64,000 nt of DNA from Kaistia defluvii. Lineage in GTDB: Bacteria > Pseudomonadota > Alphaproteobacteria > Rhizobiales > Kaistiaceae. The translations under genes and the position numbers were made by a program. The notes below the pieces were generated by a model. That model saw only the letters and a program-made list of their open reading frames with translations, searched no databases and was not told where the DNA came from. The stretch lies in contig NZ_JAPKNI010000003.1 of assembly GCF_026343955.1 (NCBI RefSeq), positions 62,001 to 126,000 of the forward strand. Reading direction: 5' to 3'. Shown here piece by piece: positions 47,002-57,108 of the stretch (the first letter of the stretch is position 1; every line of letters starts with the position of its first letter).

Positions 47002-48080
47002 GAGAGATCATCGTCGACAGCTTCGCCGGCGGCAAACATCCCGCGCCGCAGTTCAGGACGGCTCGGCGGGTTCCGACCGGCCGCAACCATCCGCAGCCTT
47101 GGGAGCACGTTGTAAGCGTCTCCGGCGGCAAGGACAGCACAGCGCTTTACTTGCTCGCGATCGAGCGGGGCATGCCGTTTACGGCTGTCTTTGCCGACAC
47201 CGGCCACGAACATCCGGCAACCTATGAATATATCGCCCAGCTGGCCGAGCGCGCCGGCGGTCCGCCTATCTTGACCGTGAAGGCCGATTTCACGGAGGCC
47301 ATGGCTCGAAAGCGAGCGTTCATTCTGGCGAAGTGGCCGGCCGCCGGCGTGCCGATCGATCGCGTCGAGCGCGCAGCGGCGTTGATGAGGCCGACGGGCA
47401 TCCCGTTCCTCGATCTCGTTATGGTCAAGGGCCGCTTTCCAGGGGCGAAGTCCCGCTTCTGCACTGACGAACTCAAGATCGCGCCAATGTGGTTCGGAGT
47501 GCAAAAGCCTGTCCTCGAAGCGGGCCGCAGCCTGATTTCATGGCAGGGCGTGAGAGCGGAAGAAAGCCTTGTCAGGCGGCAAATGCTGCGCTGGCAGCGG
47601 GTCAATCTCGCTCCCTTTTCCCTGCCGAAGCGCGAGCGCGAGGCGGCTTGGGCATTTCGTGCTTACACCTATCGACCGATCCACAGCTGGCTGTTGGCAG
47701 ACGTGTTCGCCATGCATGACCGGCACGGCATCGCGCCTAATCCGCTTTACGCGAGGGGGGCTGAGCGGGTCGGCTGCTGGCCGTGCATCTTCGCCAAGAA
47801 AGACGAGATCCGGCTGATCGCCCAGATTGATCCTTCTGCGATCGATCGCGTCGAAGAATGGGAGAGCATCGCAGGAGGGGTCTCTAAGCGCGGAGCGGCG
47901 ACCTTCTTCTGCGCCACCGATGACCCTCTCTATCACGACGGGGGCACCGTCACGGCGGAGCAGTTTGGCATCAGGGCGCGTGTCGAATGGTCGAAGACGA
48001 CGCGAGGCGGCGTTCAGTACGACCTGATGGCCAGATTTGAGGCCGGCGCATCCTGCCTCGAGGTGGGCCAGTGCGAGTAA
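46998..48080 (+). CDS. PAPS-reductase/ATP-PP-loop family phage protein
   Basis: 360 residues. The PP-loop VVSVSGGKDSTALYLLAIER lies near residue 38 and FADTGHEHPATYEYI near 66, as in PAPS reductases and DndC-like proteins. Cysteines in RFCTDELKIAPM and GCWPCIFAKKDEIR may bind a cluster or zinc. The family activates a substrate with adenylate: in sulfate assimilation, thiolation, or DNA phosphorothioation (DndC). No dndD/E-type partners are seen, so the substrate is open. Copies occur near integrase genes in other alphaproteobacterial phages. Coupled to the preceding small gene. Confidence 0.82.
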   Translation: MREIIVDSFAGGKHPAPQFRTARRVPTGRNHPQPWEHVVSVSGGKDSTALYLLAIERGMPFTAVFADTGHEHPATYEYIAQLAERAGGPPILTVKADFTEAMARKRAFILAKWPAAGVPIDRVERAAALMRPTGIPFLDLVMVKGRFPGAKSRFCTDELKIAPMWFGVQKPVLEAGRSLISWQGVRAEESLVRRQMLRWQRVNLAPFSLPKREREAAWAFRAYTYRPIHSWLLADVFAMHDRHGIAPNPLYARGAERVGCWPCIFAKKDEIRLIAQIDPSAIDRVEEWESIAGGVSKRGAATFFCATDDPLYHDGGTVTAEQFGIRARVEWSKTTRGGVQYDLMARFEAGASCLEVGQCE

Positions 48081-48117
48081 GTCACTCACTTCAAACGCTT
48101 GTCATGGAGGCTGCAGA

Positions 48118-48378
48118 ATGAGCCGGAACTATCTCGTCTGCGAGGGCTGTGTTCAGCCCCTCGACGTCAGCGACCGCTACTATCCAGGCATCGATTGCGT
48201 GCTCTGCATCCGATGCGCCCCGACCTTCATGGATCTGCTCACCGAGCCGACCGCCTTCGTCGAATCGGACGATGACGGGGTGCCGCTCAGCCGAGAGAAG
48301 CGCGAGGCCATGCTCGACGCGCACATCGCCGCCGGCGGCCATCCGCAGGACAGCATGGCGACGAGGGCGGTGGAATGA
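48118..48378 (+). CDS. Small zinc-ribbon-like protein
   Basis: 86 residues. CEGC near residue 8 and CVLCIRC near 27-33 give a treble or ribbon zinc site; the rest is acidic and helical (LSREKREAMLDAHIAAGGHP). GGAGG precedes the ATG. It may bind nucleic acid or a host protein. The stop overlaps the next ATG. Confidence 0.65.
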   Translation: MSRNYLVCEGCVQPLDVSDRYYPGIDCVLCIRCAPTFMDLLTEPTAFVESDDDGVPLSREKREAMLDAHIAAGGHPQDSMATRAVE

Positions 48379-48581
48379 TCCAGCGCCGGTACATTTCGCC
48401 AGCCATGCGCCAGAAGGCGAACGACTTCTTGCACTGGCGCCAGGCCAATGGCGGAGCCGTCCGATGGGATCGCGGTGGCGCGAAGGCCCGCCGGCGCAAC
48501 CGCGACCGCCGCGACGAGATCAACTCGACCGGGCTGGTACCGACGGACACCACCCTGATGAGCGAGGGAGCGTTGGAATGA
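48375..48581 (+). CDS. Small basic protein, unknown
   Basis: 68 residues, rich in Arg (RGGAKARRRNRDRRDEI), beginning MIQRRYISPAMRQKANDFLH. Four-base overlap with the zinc-ribbon gene implies translation. The character fits a nucleic-acid binder; no family recognised. Confidence 0.55.
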   Translation: MIQRRYISPAMRQKANDFLHWRQANGGAVRWDRGGAKARRRNRDRRDEINSTGLVPTDTTLMSEGALE

Positions 48582-48609
48582 GCTACTCGCCCTCGAAGGG
48601 AGAGACGTG

Positions 48610-48789
48610 ATGGGACAGCGAGCCGCAACGTTCACCGAGGTGGATCTCAAACGCGCCATACGCGCCGCGACCAAGGCCGGCTTTGAGGTGAAAGGCGTCG
48701 AGATCACGAGACTGGGCACCATTCGGCTACTGCAAACCGTCACTGAGGAAAAGATCGAGGTTGACGACTTGGAGCCGGTCATCCTGTGA
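48610..48789 (+). CDS. Small protein beside integrase, excisionase position
   Basis: 59 residues: ATFTEVDLKRAIRAATKAGF, then EVKGVEITRLGTIRLLQT. This short type is widespread next to integrase genes in Rhizobiales phages. Excisionases commonly occupy this place, but there is no clear winged helix, so the role is unproven. Ends eight bases before the integrase ATG chosen here. Confidence 0.6.
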   Translation: MGQRAATFTEVDLKRAIRAATKAGFEVKGVEITRLGTIRLLQTVTEEKIEVDDLEPVIL

Positions 48790-48797
48790 TAGGCCCT

Positions 48798-49838
48798 ATG
48801 CCGCGTAAACTGCATGCCCACGTCTATCGAGAGAAGACCCGCCATGGGCGCCCGGTCTGGTACTTCCGCCGTGGAAAGGGCGTTAGAACGCGCCTGCCGG
48901 GTGACTACGACAGCCCGGAGTTCATGGAAGCCTATCACGCTGCGCTGGCGGGAACGGCAGTCCAACGGGCCCGGCCGACGGCGAAGCCGAACACGCTCCG
49001 TTGGCTTGTCGACCGTTACCGGGAATCCTCCGACTTCGTCCGGCTGGCACCGTCTACCAAACGCGTCCGCGAGCGCCTTCTACTGCGGCTTTGCGACGCG
49101 GCCGGCGACACCCTGGTCGAGCGATTGACCCGCGCAGCCATCTTGGCGGGCCGGGAGCGACGCGCCGAGACGCCCGAAGCGGCGAACGCCTTCATCAAGA
49201 CAATGCGCGTGCTGCTCGACTATGCCATGACCGCGAACCTGATCGACAGGAACCCGGCTCGCGATGTGAAGCTGTTCTCCAGCAAGACCGGCGGCATCCA
49301 CACATGGACCGTCGACGAGGTGGCCCGTTACGAAGAGCGGCATCCACTCGGCACCAAAGCCCGGCTTGCGCTCGATATCCTGCTCTACACAGGGCTGAGA
49401 CGGTCGGACGCCGTAGTGCTGGGGCGCCAGCACGTCAGGAACGAGATCCTGAATATCCGTACGAAGAAGACCGGCAAGACCGTGACGCTCCGAATCCTGG
49501 CGCCTCTTCGCGCCTCCCTCGACGCATCAAAGACTGGCGACCTCACCTATCTGATCACCGAGTACGGTAAGGCCTTCACAGCCGACGGATTCGGCAACTG
49601 GTTTCGGGATCGGTGTGCAGAAGCTGGCGTACCTGGTTCGGCGCATGGGCTGCGGAAAGCAGCTGCGACTCGCGCGGCAGAGGCAGGCGCGACGACTTCC
49701 GAGCTGATGGCCATGTTCGGCTGGCAGTCTTCCAAGCAGGCCGAACTGTACACCCGAGCCGCGAACCGAGCCGCCATGGGCGTGCATGCGAGCGACAAGC
49801 TGCAGCAACATAAACAGAACAAAACGCCCGCACCTTAA
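48798..49838 (+). CDS. Tyrosine integrase
   Basis: 346 residues. An Arg-rich N-terminal arm-binding part (HAHVYREKTRHGRPVWYFRR), core-binding helices (FIKTMRVLLDYAMTANLIDR) and a catalytic domain with Arg in LLYTGLRRSDAVVL (about residue 200), Lys in IRTKKTGK, HGLRKAAATRA (about 283), Trp in MFGWQSSKQ and the nucleophile Tyr in ELYTRAANR (about 317). It inserts the phage at the tRNA-Arg(CCT) end 59 bases downstream. A GTG at 48786 overlapping the previous stop is an alternative start. Confidence 0.93.
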   Translation: MPRKLHAHVYREKTRHGRPVWYFRRGKGVRTRLPGDYDSPEFMEAYHAALAGTAVQRARPTAKPNTLRWLVDRYRESSDFVRLAPSTKRVRERLLLRLCDAAGDTLVERLTRAAILAGRERRAETPEAANAFIKTMRVLLDYAMTANLIDRNPARDVKLFSSKTGGIHTWTVDEVARYEERHPLGTKARLALDILLYTGLRRSDAVVLGRQHVRNEILNIRTKKTGKTVTLRILAPLRASLDASKTGDLTYLITEYGKAFTADGFGNWFRDRCAEAGVPGSAHGLRKAAATRAAEAGATTSELMAMFGWQSSKQAELYTRAANRAAMGVHASDKLQQHKQNKTPAP

Positions 49839-49851
49839 TACGAGGTGCGGG
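49827..49851. repeat. Inverted repeat near attR; terminator and/or integrase arm sites
   Basis: CCCGCACCT and AGGTGCGGG (9 bp) enclose a 7-nt loop that contains part of the integrase stop codon. The same words form the inverted repeat at 4662-4725 near attL. No T-run follows, so a recombination-site role is at least as likely as termination. Confidence 0.55.
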
Positions 49852-49896
49852 ATATATCGGGAATTACCCTGCAAAATCAGATACTTGATTTTTGGA

Positions 49897-49973
<77 letters not shown>

Positions 49974-50232
49974 ATCCGCCGCCCTGGGCGGAGACGCGCC
50001 GCCGGACCGGCTTGGCCGGGCGGGTGACATGCTTATGGTCCGATTGGCGCCTCGTTTTCAAGAGCGCGCCGCGGAAATCTGCGACGCAATCCACCCCCCG
50101 GGCCGCGGGCGGCCGCCTCGAGAGCTTAAGCGCCCGTCTTGCGGATTTCCGGATGCGCGGGCAGGGCCTGCATGAGACGATGTCATCGCGTCGCCATCAC
50201 GATGACACAAGGACGGGGGAATCAGGACGCGG

Positions 50233-51144
50233 ATGGGCTCGAAGCGCCGCAGCGGATCGGCATCGGCCGCGCCGGGAGACGCCGGCAGGCGCGGATGGGC
50301 GCTGGCGGCGACCGGGCTTGTCCCCGGGCTTGTCATGGCGGTGTTGGGAACGATGATGGCGGAAGCGACGGGGGCCGAACGGTCCGAAAGGACGGCGGGC
50401 TTGCACGAATGCCGTCTCGTCGATGGCGAGACCGGCCTCGTTGCCAGCGTCGTCGACGGCGACACGCTGGTGCTCGATTCCGGGCTGGAGGTGCGGCTGG
50501 TCGGCATGCAGGCGCCGAAACTGCCGCTCGGCCGGCCGGATTTCACGGCATGGCCGCTGGCGGAGGAAGCGAAGACGGCGCTGGAGCGCATCGCGCTCGG
50601 CCAGGCGGCGCAGTTGCGCTATGGCGGCGCCCGGCGCGACCGCTACGGCCGCGCGCTCGCCCATGTCGAGATCCTGCCGGAGGACGGCGCCCCCCTCTGG
50701 CTGCAGCAGGCGATGGTGGCCGGCGGCCTTGCCCGCGTCTATTCCTTTGCCGACAACCGCCAGTGTGTCGACGCTTTGATGAATGTTGAACGGCAGGCTC
50801 GCAAATCAGGGCTTGGCCTCTGGCCCGATCCATACTACGCCATCCGCCCTGCGACCGATCCCGCACTTGCAACCCGACACGATGTATATGATCTGGTTGA
50901 GGGAAGAGTCGTTTCCGTCGGGGAGCGCGGTCCGATCGCCTATCTGGATTTCGGGCGCGACTGGTCGACGGATTTCACGGCGGTGCTGACGGCCGAAGCC
51001 CTCGCGGCTTTGGCGGAAGACGGCATCGACGTGAAGGCGTTGCGGGGGAAACGGGTAAGACTGAGGGGCTGGATCGAGAGTCACGACGGGCCGAGCTTGC
51101 GGATCACGCATCCCGAGCAGCTCGAACTGTTGGACCAATGGTGA
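50233..51144 (+). CDS. Thermonuclease-like (SNase) exported protein
   Basis: 303 residues. A hydrophobic N-terminal segment (WALAATGLVPGLVMAVLGTM) indicates export or anchoring. The SNase/OB-fold follows: LVASVVDGDTLVLDSGLEVRL, MQAPKLPLG, EAKTALERIALGQAAQLRYG, RDRYGRALAHVEI and GLARVYSF. The usual catalytic Arg-Glu-Arg pattern is only partly kept: the first loop has VRLVGMQAPK in place of the common VRL-GIDAPE. The C-terminal 90 residues form an extra domain (YDLVEGRVVSVGERGPIAYL). Four bases separate it from the M48 gene. Function in the cell unknown. Confidence 0.8.
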   Translation: MGSKRRSGSASAAPGDAGRRGWALAATGLVPGLVMAVLGTMMAEATGAERSERTAGLHECRLVDGETGLVASVVDGDTLVLDSGLEVRLVGMQAPKLPLGRPDFTAWPLAEEAKTALERIALGQAAQLRYGGARRDRYGRALAHVEILPEDGAPLWLQQAMVAGGLARVYSFADNRQCVDALMNVERQARKSGLGLWPDPYYAIRPATDPALATRHDVYDLVEGRVVSVGERGPIAYLDFGRDWSTDFTAVLTAEALAALAEDGIDVKALRGKRVRLRGWIESHDGPSLRITHPEQLELLDQW

Positions 51145-51147
51145 AGA

Positions 51148-52650
51148 ATGACGGCATTCGGTGCCACACGGGATAGGGACCGCTCCGGCTCCCGCGGCGC
51201 GCTTCTCTGGAAGGCGGCGATCATCACGGCGAGCCTGCTGCTCGCCGGCTGCACAACCGTGCTTGAACAGACCTATGGCCCGCCGCAGACGACGGCCGGC
51301 GCCGCCATCCCGCCCCCCGTCGATCCCAAGCAGGCGCGTATTGGCGCGCAGGAGCATCCGCGCATCGTCGCGAGCTTCGGCGGCGTCTATCACGACGACA
51401 AGCTCGAGAAGACCGTGGCGCGCATCGTCGGCCGCATCGTCGCGGCCTCCGACGATCCGTCGCAGTCCTACCGGATCACCATCCTCAACACGCCATCGGT
51501 CAATGCCTTCGCGCTGCCCGGCGGCTATCTCTATGTGACGCGCGGCCTGCTGGCGCTGGCGAATGATTCCTCGGAAGTCGCCGCCGTGATCGCGCACGAG
51601 ATGGGCCACGTCACCGCCAACCACGCCATGCAGCGCCAGAACAAGGCCCGCGCGGCGATGATCGTCAGCCGGGTCGTCACCGACGTCCTGCAGGACGGCG
51701 ACGCCGGCCAGCTGGCGCTCGCCTCGAGCCAGCGCACGCTCGCCGCCTTCTCGCAGCAGCAGGAGCTGGAGGCCGACGCGATCGGCGTGCGCACGATCGG
51801 CAAGGCAGGCTACGACCCCTTCGCCGCCGCGCGGTTCCTCGACCTGATGGGCCGCTTCGCGGCCTACAAATCGGCCGGCAGCGTCCAGGACAAGCGGCCC
51901 GATTTCCTCGCCTCGCATCCGGCGACGCCGCAGCGCGTCGATTTCGCGGTCCGCGCCGCGCGCCAGTTCGGCGCACCAGGCATTGGCGAGGTCGACCGCG
52001 AGCGCTACCTGCAGGGCATCGACGGCATGCTGTTCGGCGACGACCGCTCGCAGGGCTTCGTGCGCGGCAAGAACTTCTACCATCCGACGCTGGGCGTGGC
52101 CTTCACCGTGCCCAACGGCTTCATCCTCGACAACACGACGGATGCCGTGCTGGCGACCGCGCCGGACGGCACGGCCCTGCGCTTCGACGGCGCCAACCTG
52201 CCGGTCGGCACGGCGCTGGCCGATTACATCGCGTCGGGCTGGGTCAACGGGCTCGACCGCAACTCGATCAAGAGCTTCTCGGTCAACGGGCTGGAGGCCG
52301 CCTCGGCGCGCGCCGAGGCCAAGGGCTGGGTGTTCCGCATCGCCGTGATCCGCGTCGGCCCGAGCGCGACCTATCGCTTCATCTTCGCCAACGAGACCGA
52401 CACGCCGGGTCTCGAGCAGTCGACGAACGAGACGGTGCAGAGCTTCCGCAAGCTGTCGCCTCAGGAAGCCGCCGCGCTCAAGCCGCTGCGGGTGCAACTG
52501 GTGACGGTGAAGTCGGGCGATACGGTCGAGAGCCTGGCGCGCCGCATGAACGGCGTCGATCGGCCGGCAGACCTCTTCCGCGTGCTGAACGACATCAAGG
52601 GCAATGCCCTGCCGCCCGCCGGCGACAAGGTCAAGATCATCAGCGATTGA
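51148..52650 (+). CDS. M48-family metalloprotease lipoprotein (BepA/YfgC-like)
   Basis: 500 residues. Signal with lipobox (AAIITASLLLAGCTT), zinc motif HEMGH near residue 149 and the third ligand in QELEADAIGVRTI. The C-terminal 50 residues (LVTVKSGDTVESLARRMNGV) resemble a LysM-type wall-binding unit. Such periplasmic proteases take part in outer-membrane protein quality control. Between them lies a domain of unknown role (about residues 305-450: FYHPTLGVAFTVPNGFIL). Ends before a strong terminator. Confidence 0.9.
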   Translation: MTAFGATRDRDRSGSRGALLWKAAIITASLLLAGCTTVLEQTYGPPQTTAGAAIPPPVDPKQARIGAQEHPRIVASFGGVYHDDKLEKTVARIVGRIVAASDDPSQSYRITILNTPSVNAFALPGGYLYVTRGLLALANDSSEVAAVIAHEMGHVTANHAMQRQNKARAAMIVSRVVTDVLQDGDAGQLALASSQRTLAAFSQQQELEADAIGVRTIGKAGYDPFAAARFLDLMGRFAAYKSAGSVQDKRPDFLASHPATPQRVDFAVRAARQFGAPGIGEVDRERYLQGIDGMLFGDDRSQGFVRGKNFYHPTLGVAFTVPNGFILDNTTDAVLATAPDGTALRFDGANLPVGTALADYIASGWVNGLDRNSIKSFSVNGLEAASARAEAKGWVFRIAVIRVGPSATYRFIFANETDTPGLEQSTNETVQSFRKLSPQEAAALKPLRVQLVTVKSGDTVESLARRMNGVDRPADLFRVLNDIKGNALPPAGDKVKIISD

Positions 52651-52710
52651 AGGCCAGGCGGCGCGAAAGTCGGCTTGGCGCCGTCGTTTTCTGCCAGGCC
52701 AGGCCACAAA

Positions 52711-52734
52711 AAAGGGCGCCCGAAGGCGCCCTTT
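52711..52734. terminator. Bidirectional intrinsic terminator
   Basis: AAAGGGCGCC-CGAA-GGCGCCCTTT, a 10-bp stem with tetraloop, extended by A-run on the left and T-run on the right, between the convergent M48 protease and ilvD genes. Confidence 0.9.
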
Positions 52735-52756
52735 TTACGTTTCAGCCGATAGCGGG

Positions 52757-54613
52757 TCAGACGTCGAAGCGGCTGACGTCGCGAACCGCGCCCTTGTCGG
52801 CGCTGGTCGCCATCGCGGCATAGGCCTTGAGCGCCGTCGTCACATTGCGCTTGCGCGGCTTGACCGGCTTCCAGCCATCCCGCCCGCGCGCGTCCATGGC
52901 GGCGCGACGCGCGGCGAGCTCTTCGTCGGAGATCTTGATGCGCAGGATGCGGTTGGGGATATCGATCTCGATCGTATCGCCTTCCTCGACCAGGCCGATG
53001 GCGCCGCCGGCGGCGGCTTCCGGTGCGACGTGGCCGATGGAAAGGCCCGACGTGCCACCGGAGAAGCGGCCGTCCGTCACCAGCGCACAGGCCTTGCCGA
53101 GGCCGCGCGACTTCAGATAGCTGGTCGGATAGAGCATTTCCTGCATGCCGGGGCCGCCGCGCGGTCCCTCATAGCGGATGATGACGACGTCGCCTTCCTT
53201 GACCTTCTTGTTCAGGATGCCGAGCACGGCGTCGTCCTGGCTTTCGAAGATCACGGCCGGGCCGGTGAACTTGAGGATCGACTCGTCGACGCCGGCGGTC
53301 TTCACCACCGAGCCATTGAGCGCGATGTTGCCCTTCAGGACCGCAAGGCCGCCATCCTTGGAGAAGGCATGCGGCACGTCGCGGATGGCGCCCTTCTCGC
53401 GGTCGAGATCGAGTTCGGTCCAGCGGCGATCCTGGCTGAAGGCCGTCTGGGTCGGCACGCCGCCGGGTGCGGCGCGATAGAATTCACGCACGCTCTCGCT
53501 GTTGGTCTGGCGGATGTCCCAGCGGGCGATCGCCTCGGCAAGAGTCGAGGAATGCACGGTCGGCAGGTCGAGGTTCAACAGGTCGCCGCGCGCCAGTTCG
53601 CCAAGGATGGCCATGATGCCGCCGGCGCGATGGACGTCTTCCATGTGCACGTCCTGCTTGGCCGGGGCGACCTTGCAGAGCACCGGGACGTGACGGGACA
53701 GGCGGTCGATATCGTCGAGGTCAAAGTCGATCTCGCCCTCATGCGCCGCCGCCAGGATGTGCAGCACGGTATTGGTCGAGCCGCCCATGGCGATGTCGAG
53801 CGTCATGGCGTTTTCGAAGGCGCCGAAGGAGGCGACGTTGCGCGGCAGCACGCTCTCGTCGTCCTGCTCGTAATAGCGGCGGGTGATGTCGACGATCTGG
53901 TGACCCGCCTCGACGAACAGACGCTTGCGGTCGGCGTGGGTTGCGAGCGTCGAACCGTTGCCCGGCAGCGACAGGCCGAGCGCCTCGGTCAGGCAGTTCA
54001 TCGAATTGGCGGTGAACATGCCCGAGCAGGAGCCGCAGGTCGGGCAGGCATTCTGCTCGATCAGCGTCACGTCTGCGTCGGACATCGACTCGTCGGCGGC
54101 GGCGACCATGGCGTCGACGAGGTCGAGCGCATGCATCTTGCCGTCGGACAGCACGACCTTGCCGGCTTCCATCGGGCCGCCGGACACGAAGATCGTCGGG
54201 ATGTTGAGGCGCAGCGACGCCATCAGCATGCCCGGGGTGATCTTGTCGCAGTTCGAGATGCAGACCATGGCGTCGGCGCAATGGCCGTTGACCATGTATT
54301 CGACCGAGTCGGCGATGATCTCGCGCGAAGGCAGCGAGTAGAGCATGCCGTCATGGCCCATCGCGATGCCATCATCGACGGCGATAGTGTTGAACTCCTT
54401 GGCGACGCCACCGGCCTTCTCGATCTCGCGCGCCACCAGCTGGCCGAGATCCTTCAGATGGACGTGGCCGGGGACGAACTGCGTGAACGAGTTTACCACC
54501 GCGATGATCGGCTTGCCGAAATCGCCGTCCTTCATGCCGGTGGCGCGCCAAAGGCCGCGCGCGCCGGCCATGTTGCGGCCATGGGTGGTAGTACGGGAAC
54601 GATAGGCGGGCAT
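52757..54613 (-). CDS. ilvD: Dihydroxy-acid dehydratase
   Basis: 618 residues. [20 protein letters not shown] is the conserved N-terminus. Fe-S ligands are in SNCDKITPG and [27 protein letters not shown] and [20 protein letters not shown] are further signatures. The enzyme makes the 2-keto acids of the isoleucine and valine/leucine pathways. GAGG precedes the ATG at 54613; an ATG six codons upstream (54631) with GGGGG is also possible. Long region upstream shared with the divergent terC-type gene. Confidence 0.97.
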   Translation of the reverse strand: MPAYRSRTTTHGRNMAGARGLWRATGMKDGDFGKPIIAVVNSFTQFVPGHVHLKDLGQLVAREIEKAGGVAKEFNTIAVDDGIAMGHDGMLYSLPSREIIADSVEYMVNGHCADAMVCISNCDKITPGMLMASLRLNIPTIFVSGGPMEAGKVVLSDGKMHALDLVDAMVAAADESMSDADVTLIEQNACPTCGSCSGMFTANSMNCLTEALGLSLPGNGSTLATHADRKRLFVEAGHQIVDITRRYYEQDDESVLPRNVASFGAFENAMTLDIAMGGSTNTVLHILAAAHEGEIDFDLDDIDRLSRHVPVLCKVAPAKQDVHMEDVHRAGGIMAILGELARGDLLNLDLPTVHSSTLAEAIARWDIRQTNSESVREFYRAAPGGVPTQTAFSQDRRWTELDLDREKGAIRDVPHAFSKDGGLAVLKGNIALNGSVVKTAGVDESILKFTGPAVIFESQDDAVLGILNKKVKEGDVVIIRYEGPRGGPGMQEMLYPTSYLKSRGLGKACALVTDGRFSGGTSGLSIGHVAPEAAAGGAIGLVEEGDTIEIDIPNRILRIKISDEELAARRAAMDARGRDGWKPVKPRKRNVTTALKAYAAMATSADKGAVRDVSRFDV

Positions 54614-54873
54614 GTTGACCTCGATCTGCATCGTTTTCCCCCATAAAGGACACCGGCGATCGAGCGGAGCGTTCCGGGGGAAGTGGTAAGAGGTTTTGGT
54701 TGCACCAAAGCGACCGGGATGTCGAGAAAATTTCGCGTTTCGCACCTTGCGCCGGGTTGGGCCGAGTGCCATCTCCTGCAAACGAGCGGGGTCCGGGCCC
54801 CTCTGGCGGTGCGTCGCCCACCGTGATGTCGGACCCTTAAATTTGTTGGCCCGGCGACCAGTGCTCGTGACCC
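54614..54873. other. Divergent promoter region between ilvD and the TerC-family gene
   Basis: 260 bases with no gene. I could not make out a yybP-ykoY (Mn) riboswitch, which often precedes TerC/Alx genes, nor an attenuator for ilvD. Confidence 0.4.
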
Positions 54874-55893
54874 ATGGATATGATTTCGTTTTTCGGCGCC
54901 GAGTTTCTCGGCCAGCCGGCTGCCGTCTGGCTTTTGTTCACCGGCATCGTCGCCTTGCTGCTGGTCCTTGACCTCGGCGTGCTCAATCGCGGCGACCACG
55001 AGATCGGCATTCGCCGCAGCCTCGTGCTTTCCAGCTTCTACATCGGTGTCGCGCTGCTGTTCGGCGCCTGGGTCTGGTACGATCTGGGCGCGGATGCCGG
55101 CATGCTCTACCTGACCGGCTTCGTGGTCGAGAAGAGCCTAGCGCTCGACAACATCTTCGTCATCTCGCTGATCTTTTCCGCCTTCGCCATCCCCCGGGCC
55201 TACCAGCACCGGGTGCTGTTCTGGGGCATTCTCGGCGTTCTGGTGCTGCGCGCCATCATGATCGGCCTGGGCGCGGCGCTGATCTCGTCCTTCGGCTGGA
55301 TCCTGTACATCTTCGGCGCCTTCCTGATCCTCACCGGCATCAAGATGCTTTTCGCCGGCGACGAGCCGATGGATCTGGAGAACAGCCGGATCCTGAAGCT
55401 GGTGCGGCGGATGATCCCCGTCTCGCCCCATCTGGACGGCCACCGCTTCTTCACCCGGGTCCAGCAGGCGGGCGGCAAGGCGCATCTCGTCGCGACGCCG
55501 CTGTTCCTGGCGCTGGTTTCGATCGAGATCGCCGACATCGTGTTCGCGGTCGACAGCGTGCCGGCCGTCTTCGCGATCACGACCGATCCCTACATCGTCT
55601 ACACCTCGAACATCTTCGCCATTCTCGGCCTGCGCGCGCTCTACTTCGCGCTGGCCGCCATGGTGCACCGCTTCCACTATTTGAAATACGCGCTGGCGCT
55701 CGTGCTGGTTCTGGTCGGCGGCAAGATCTTCTGGACCCACCTGGTCGGGCCCGTCGACACGCTGATCTCGCTCGGCTCGACCATCGGCCTGCTCGGCGGC
55801 GGCGTCATTGTCTCGCTCTGGAAGACGCGACGCGACGACCGCGCCGCGCTTCAGGCCGGCGCGAGCGACGTCTCGATCAAGCGGACCCAGTAG
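54874..55893 (+). CDS. TerC/Alx-family integral membrane protein
   Basis: 339 residues with about nine membrane segments. The family motifs [29 protein letters not shown] and [20 protein letters not shown] contain the conserved acidic residues placed in the membrane. TerC/Alx proteins export manganese or related metals and help to metallate exoproteins. The last 43 bases overlap the convergent amidohydrolase gene. Confidence 0.92.
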   Translation: MDMISFFGAEFLGQPAAVWLLFTGIVALLLVLDLGVLNRGDHEIGIRRSLVLSSFYIGVALLFGAWVWYDLGADAGMLYLTGFVVEKSLALDNIFVISLIFSAFAIPRAYQHRVLFWGILGVLVLRAIMIGLGAALISSFGWILYIFGAFLILTGIKMLFAGDEPMDLENSRILKLVRRMIPVSPHLDGHRFFTRVQQAGGKAHLVATPLFLALVSIEIADIVFAVDSVPAVFAITTDPYIVYTSNIFAILGLRALYFALAAMVHRFHYLKYALALVLVLVGGKIFWTHLVGPVDTLISLGSTIGLLGGGVIVSLWKTRRDDRAALQAGASDVSIKRTQ

Positions 55894-57020
55894 GAAGCGC
55901 CGATCGGCAAGGCGTCGTCATTGAAATCATAGGCCGGGTTGTGCAGCCCGGCCGTGTCGCCATTGCCGATGAAGATGAAGGCGCCGGGGCGCTTCTCCAG
56001 CATGTAGGAGAAGTCCTCGCCGCCCATCATCGGCGCGACCTCGCGATCGACGCGGTCGCCGCCGACGATCTCCGAAGCCACGTCGCCGGCGAAGATGGCG
56101 TTGGCGACGTGGTTCACCGTCACCGGATAATTCCGGTCGTAGTCGACCTCGATGCTGGCGCCATAGGTGGCCCCGATGCCGGCGGCAATCTCGCGGATCC
56201 GCTTCTCGGCGAGATCGCGCATCTCCGGCGTCAGCGTGCGCACGGTGCCGCCCAGATGCGCCGTCTGCGGGATGATGTTATGCGCCTCGCCGGCGTGGAA
56301 CTTGGTCACCGAGACAACCACCGAGTCGAGCGGATCGACCGAGCGGGACACGATGGTCTGCAGGGCCTGCACGAGATGCGAACCGATGACGATCGGATCG
56401 AGGCTCAGATGCGGCTTGGCGGCATGGGCGCCCCGGCCGGCGATGGTGAAATTGAACTCGTCGGTCGCCGCCATGATCGGGCCGGGCCGGATCGCGAACT
56501 TGCCGATGTCGAGACCCGGCATATTGTGCATGCCATAGACCTCGTCGATGCCGAACCTTTCCATCAGCCCGTCCTCGACCATCGCCTTGCCGCCGCCGCC
56601 CCCCTCTTCGGCGGGCTGGAACACGACCACGGCCGTGCCGTCGAAATTGCGCGTCTCGGCCAGGTATTTGGCCGCGCCCAGCAACATCGCGGTATGCCCG
56701 TCATGACCGCAGGCATGCATCTTGCCGGGACTGGTCGAGGCATAGGGCTTGCCGGTGATCTCGGTCAGCGGCAGCGCGTCCATGTCGGCGCGGAGCGCAA
56801 CGGTCCGGCCGCCATCTCCCCGCCTGCCGCGAATGACACCGACCACGCCGGTGCGGCCGAGGCCCGTCACCACTTCGTCGACGCCGAATTCCTGCAACCG
56901 TTCCGCGACCTTGGCCGCGGTACGGTGCACGTCGTAGAGGATTTCCGGATGCTGGTGCAGATCATGTCGCCAGGCGGCGACCTCGTCCTGATACTCGGCC
57001 AGACGATTGATGATCGGCAT
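55851..57020 (-). CDS. M20-family amidohydrolase (hippurate hydrolase-like)
   Basis: 389 residues. WRHDLHQHPEILYDVHRTA, ALRADMDALPLTEITG, KMHACGHDGHTAMLLGAAKY, FQPAEEGGGGGKAMVEDG, MHNMPGLDIGKFA and APMMGGEDFSYMLEKRPGAF are the series of metal and substrate blocks of M20D peptidases. They remove N-acyl groups from amino acids, or open similar amide bonds. Cytosolic. The exact substrate is unknown. Confidence 0.93.
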   Translation of the reverse strand: MPIINRLAEYQDEVAAWRHDLHQHPEILYDVHRTAAKVAERLQEFGVDEVVTGLGRTGVVGVIRGRRGDGGRTVALRADMDALPLTEITGKPYASTSPGKMHACGHDGHTAMLLGAAKYLAETRNFDGTAVVVFQPAEEGGGGGKAMVEDGLMERFGIDEVYGMHNMPGLDIGKFAIRPGPIMAATDEFNFTIAGRGAHAAKPHLSLDPIVIGSHLVQALQTIVSRSVDPLDSVVVSVTKFHAGEAHNIIPQTAHLGGTVRTLTPEMRDLAEKRIREIAAGIGATYGASIEVDYDRNYPVTVNHVANAIFAGDVASEIVGGDRVDREVAPMMGGEDFSYMLEKRPGAFIFIGNGDTAGLHNPAYDFNDDALPIGASYWVRLIETSLAPA

Positions 57021-57108
57021 TCCGGAACTCCGCGAGGTTTACAACACGAAGCCCCACTCTAGCTGCGGCGCAGCAAAAAATCACGATCCGGTTTGCTTTT
57101 CCCTTGCC

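Noticed and set aside
46998-48080. DndC of a DNA phosphorothioation system
   Set aside because: The PP-loop fits, but DndB, DndD, DndE and a cysteine desulfurase are absent nearby, so the specific call is not supported.
50806-52707. Very long minus-strand frame opposite the M48 protease gene
   Set aside because: The plus strand encodes an intact HEMGH lipoprotein protease; the antisense product is Arg/Asp-rich low-complexity and has no ribosome site.
54614-54873. Manganese (yybP-ykoY) riboswitch before the TerC-family gene
   Set aside because: The expected paired L1/L3 signature could not be identified by eye in the leader.
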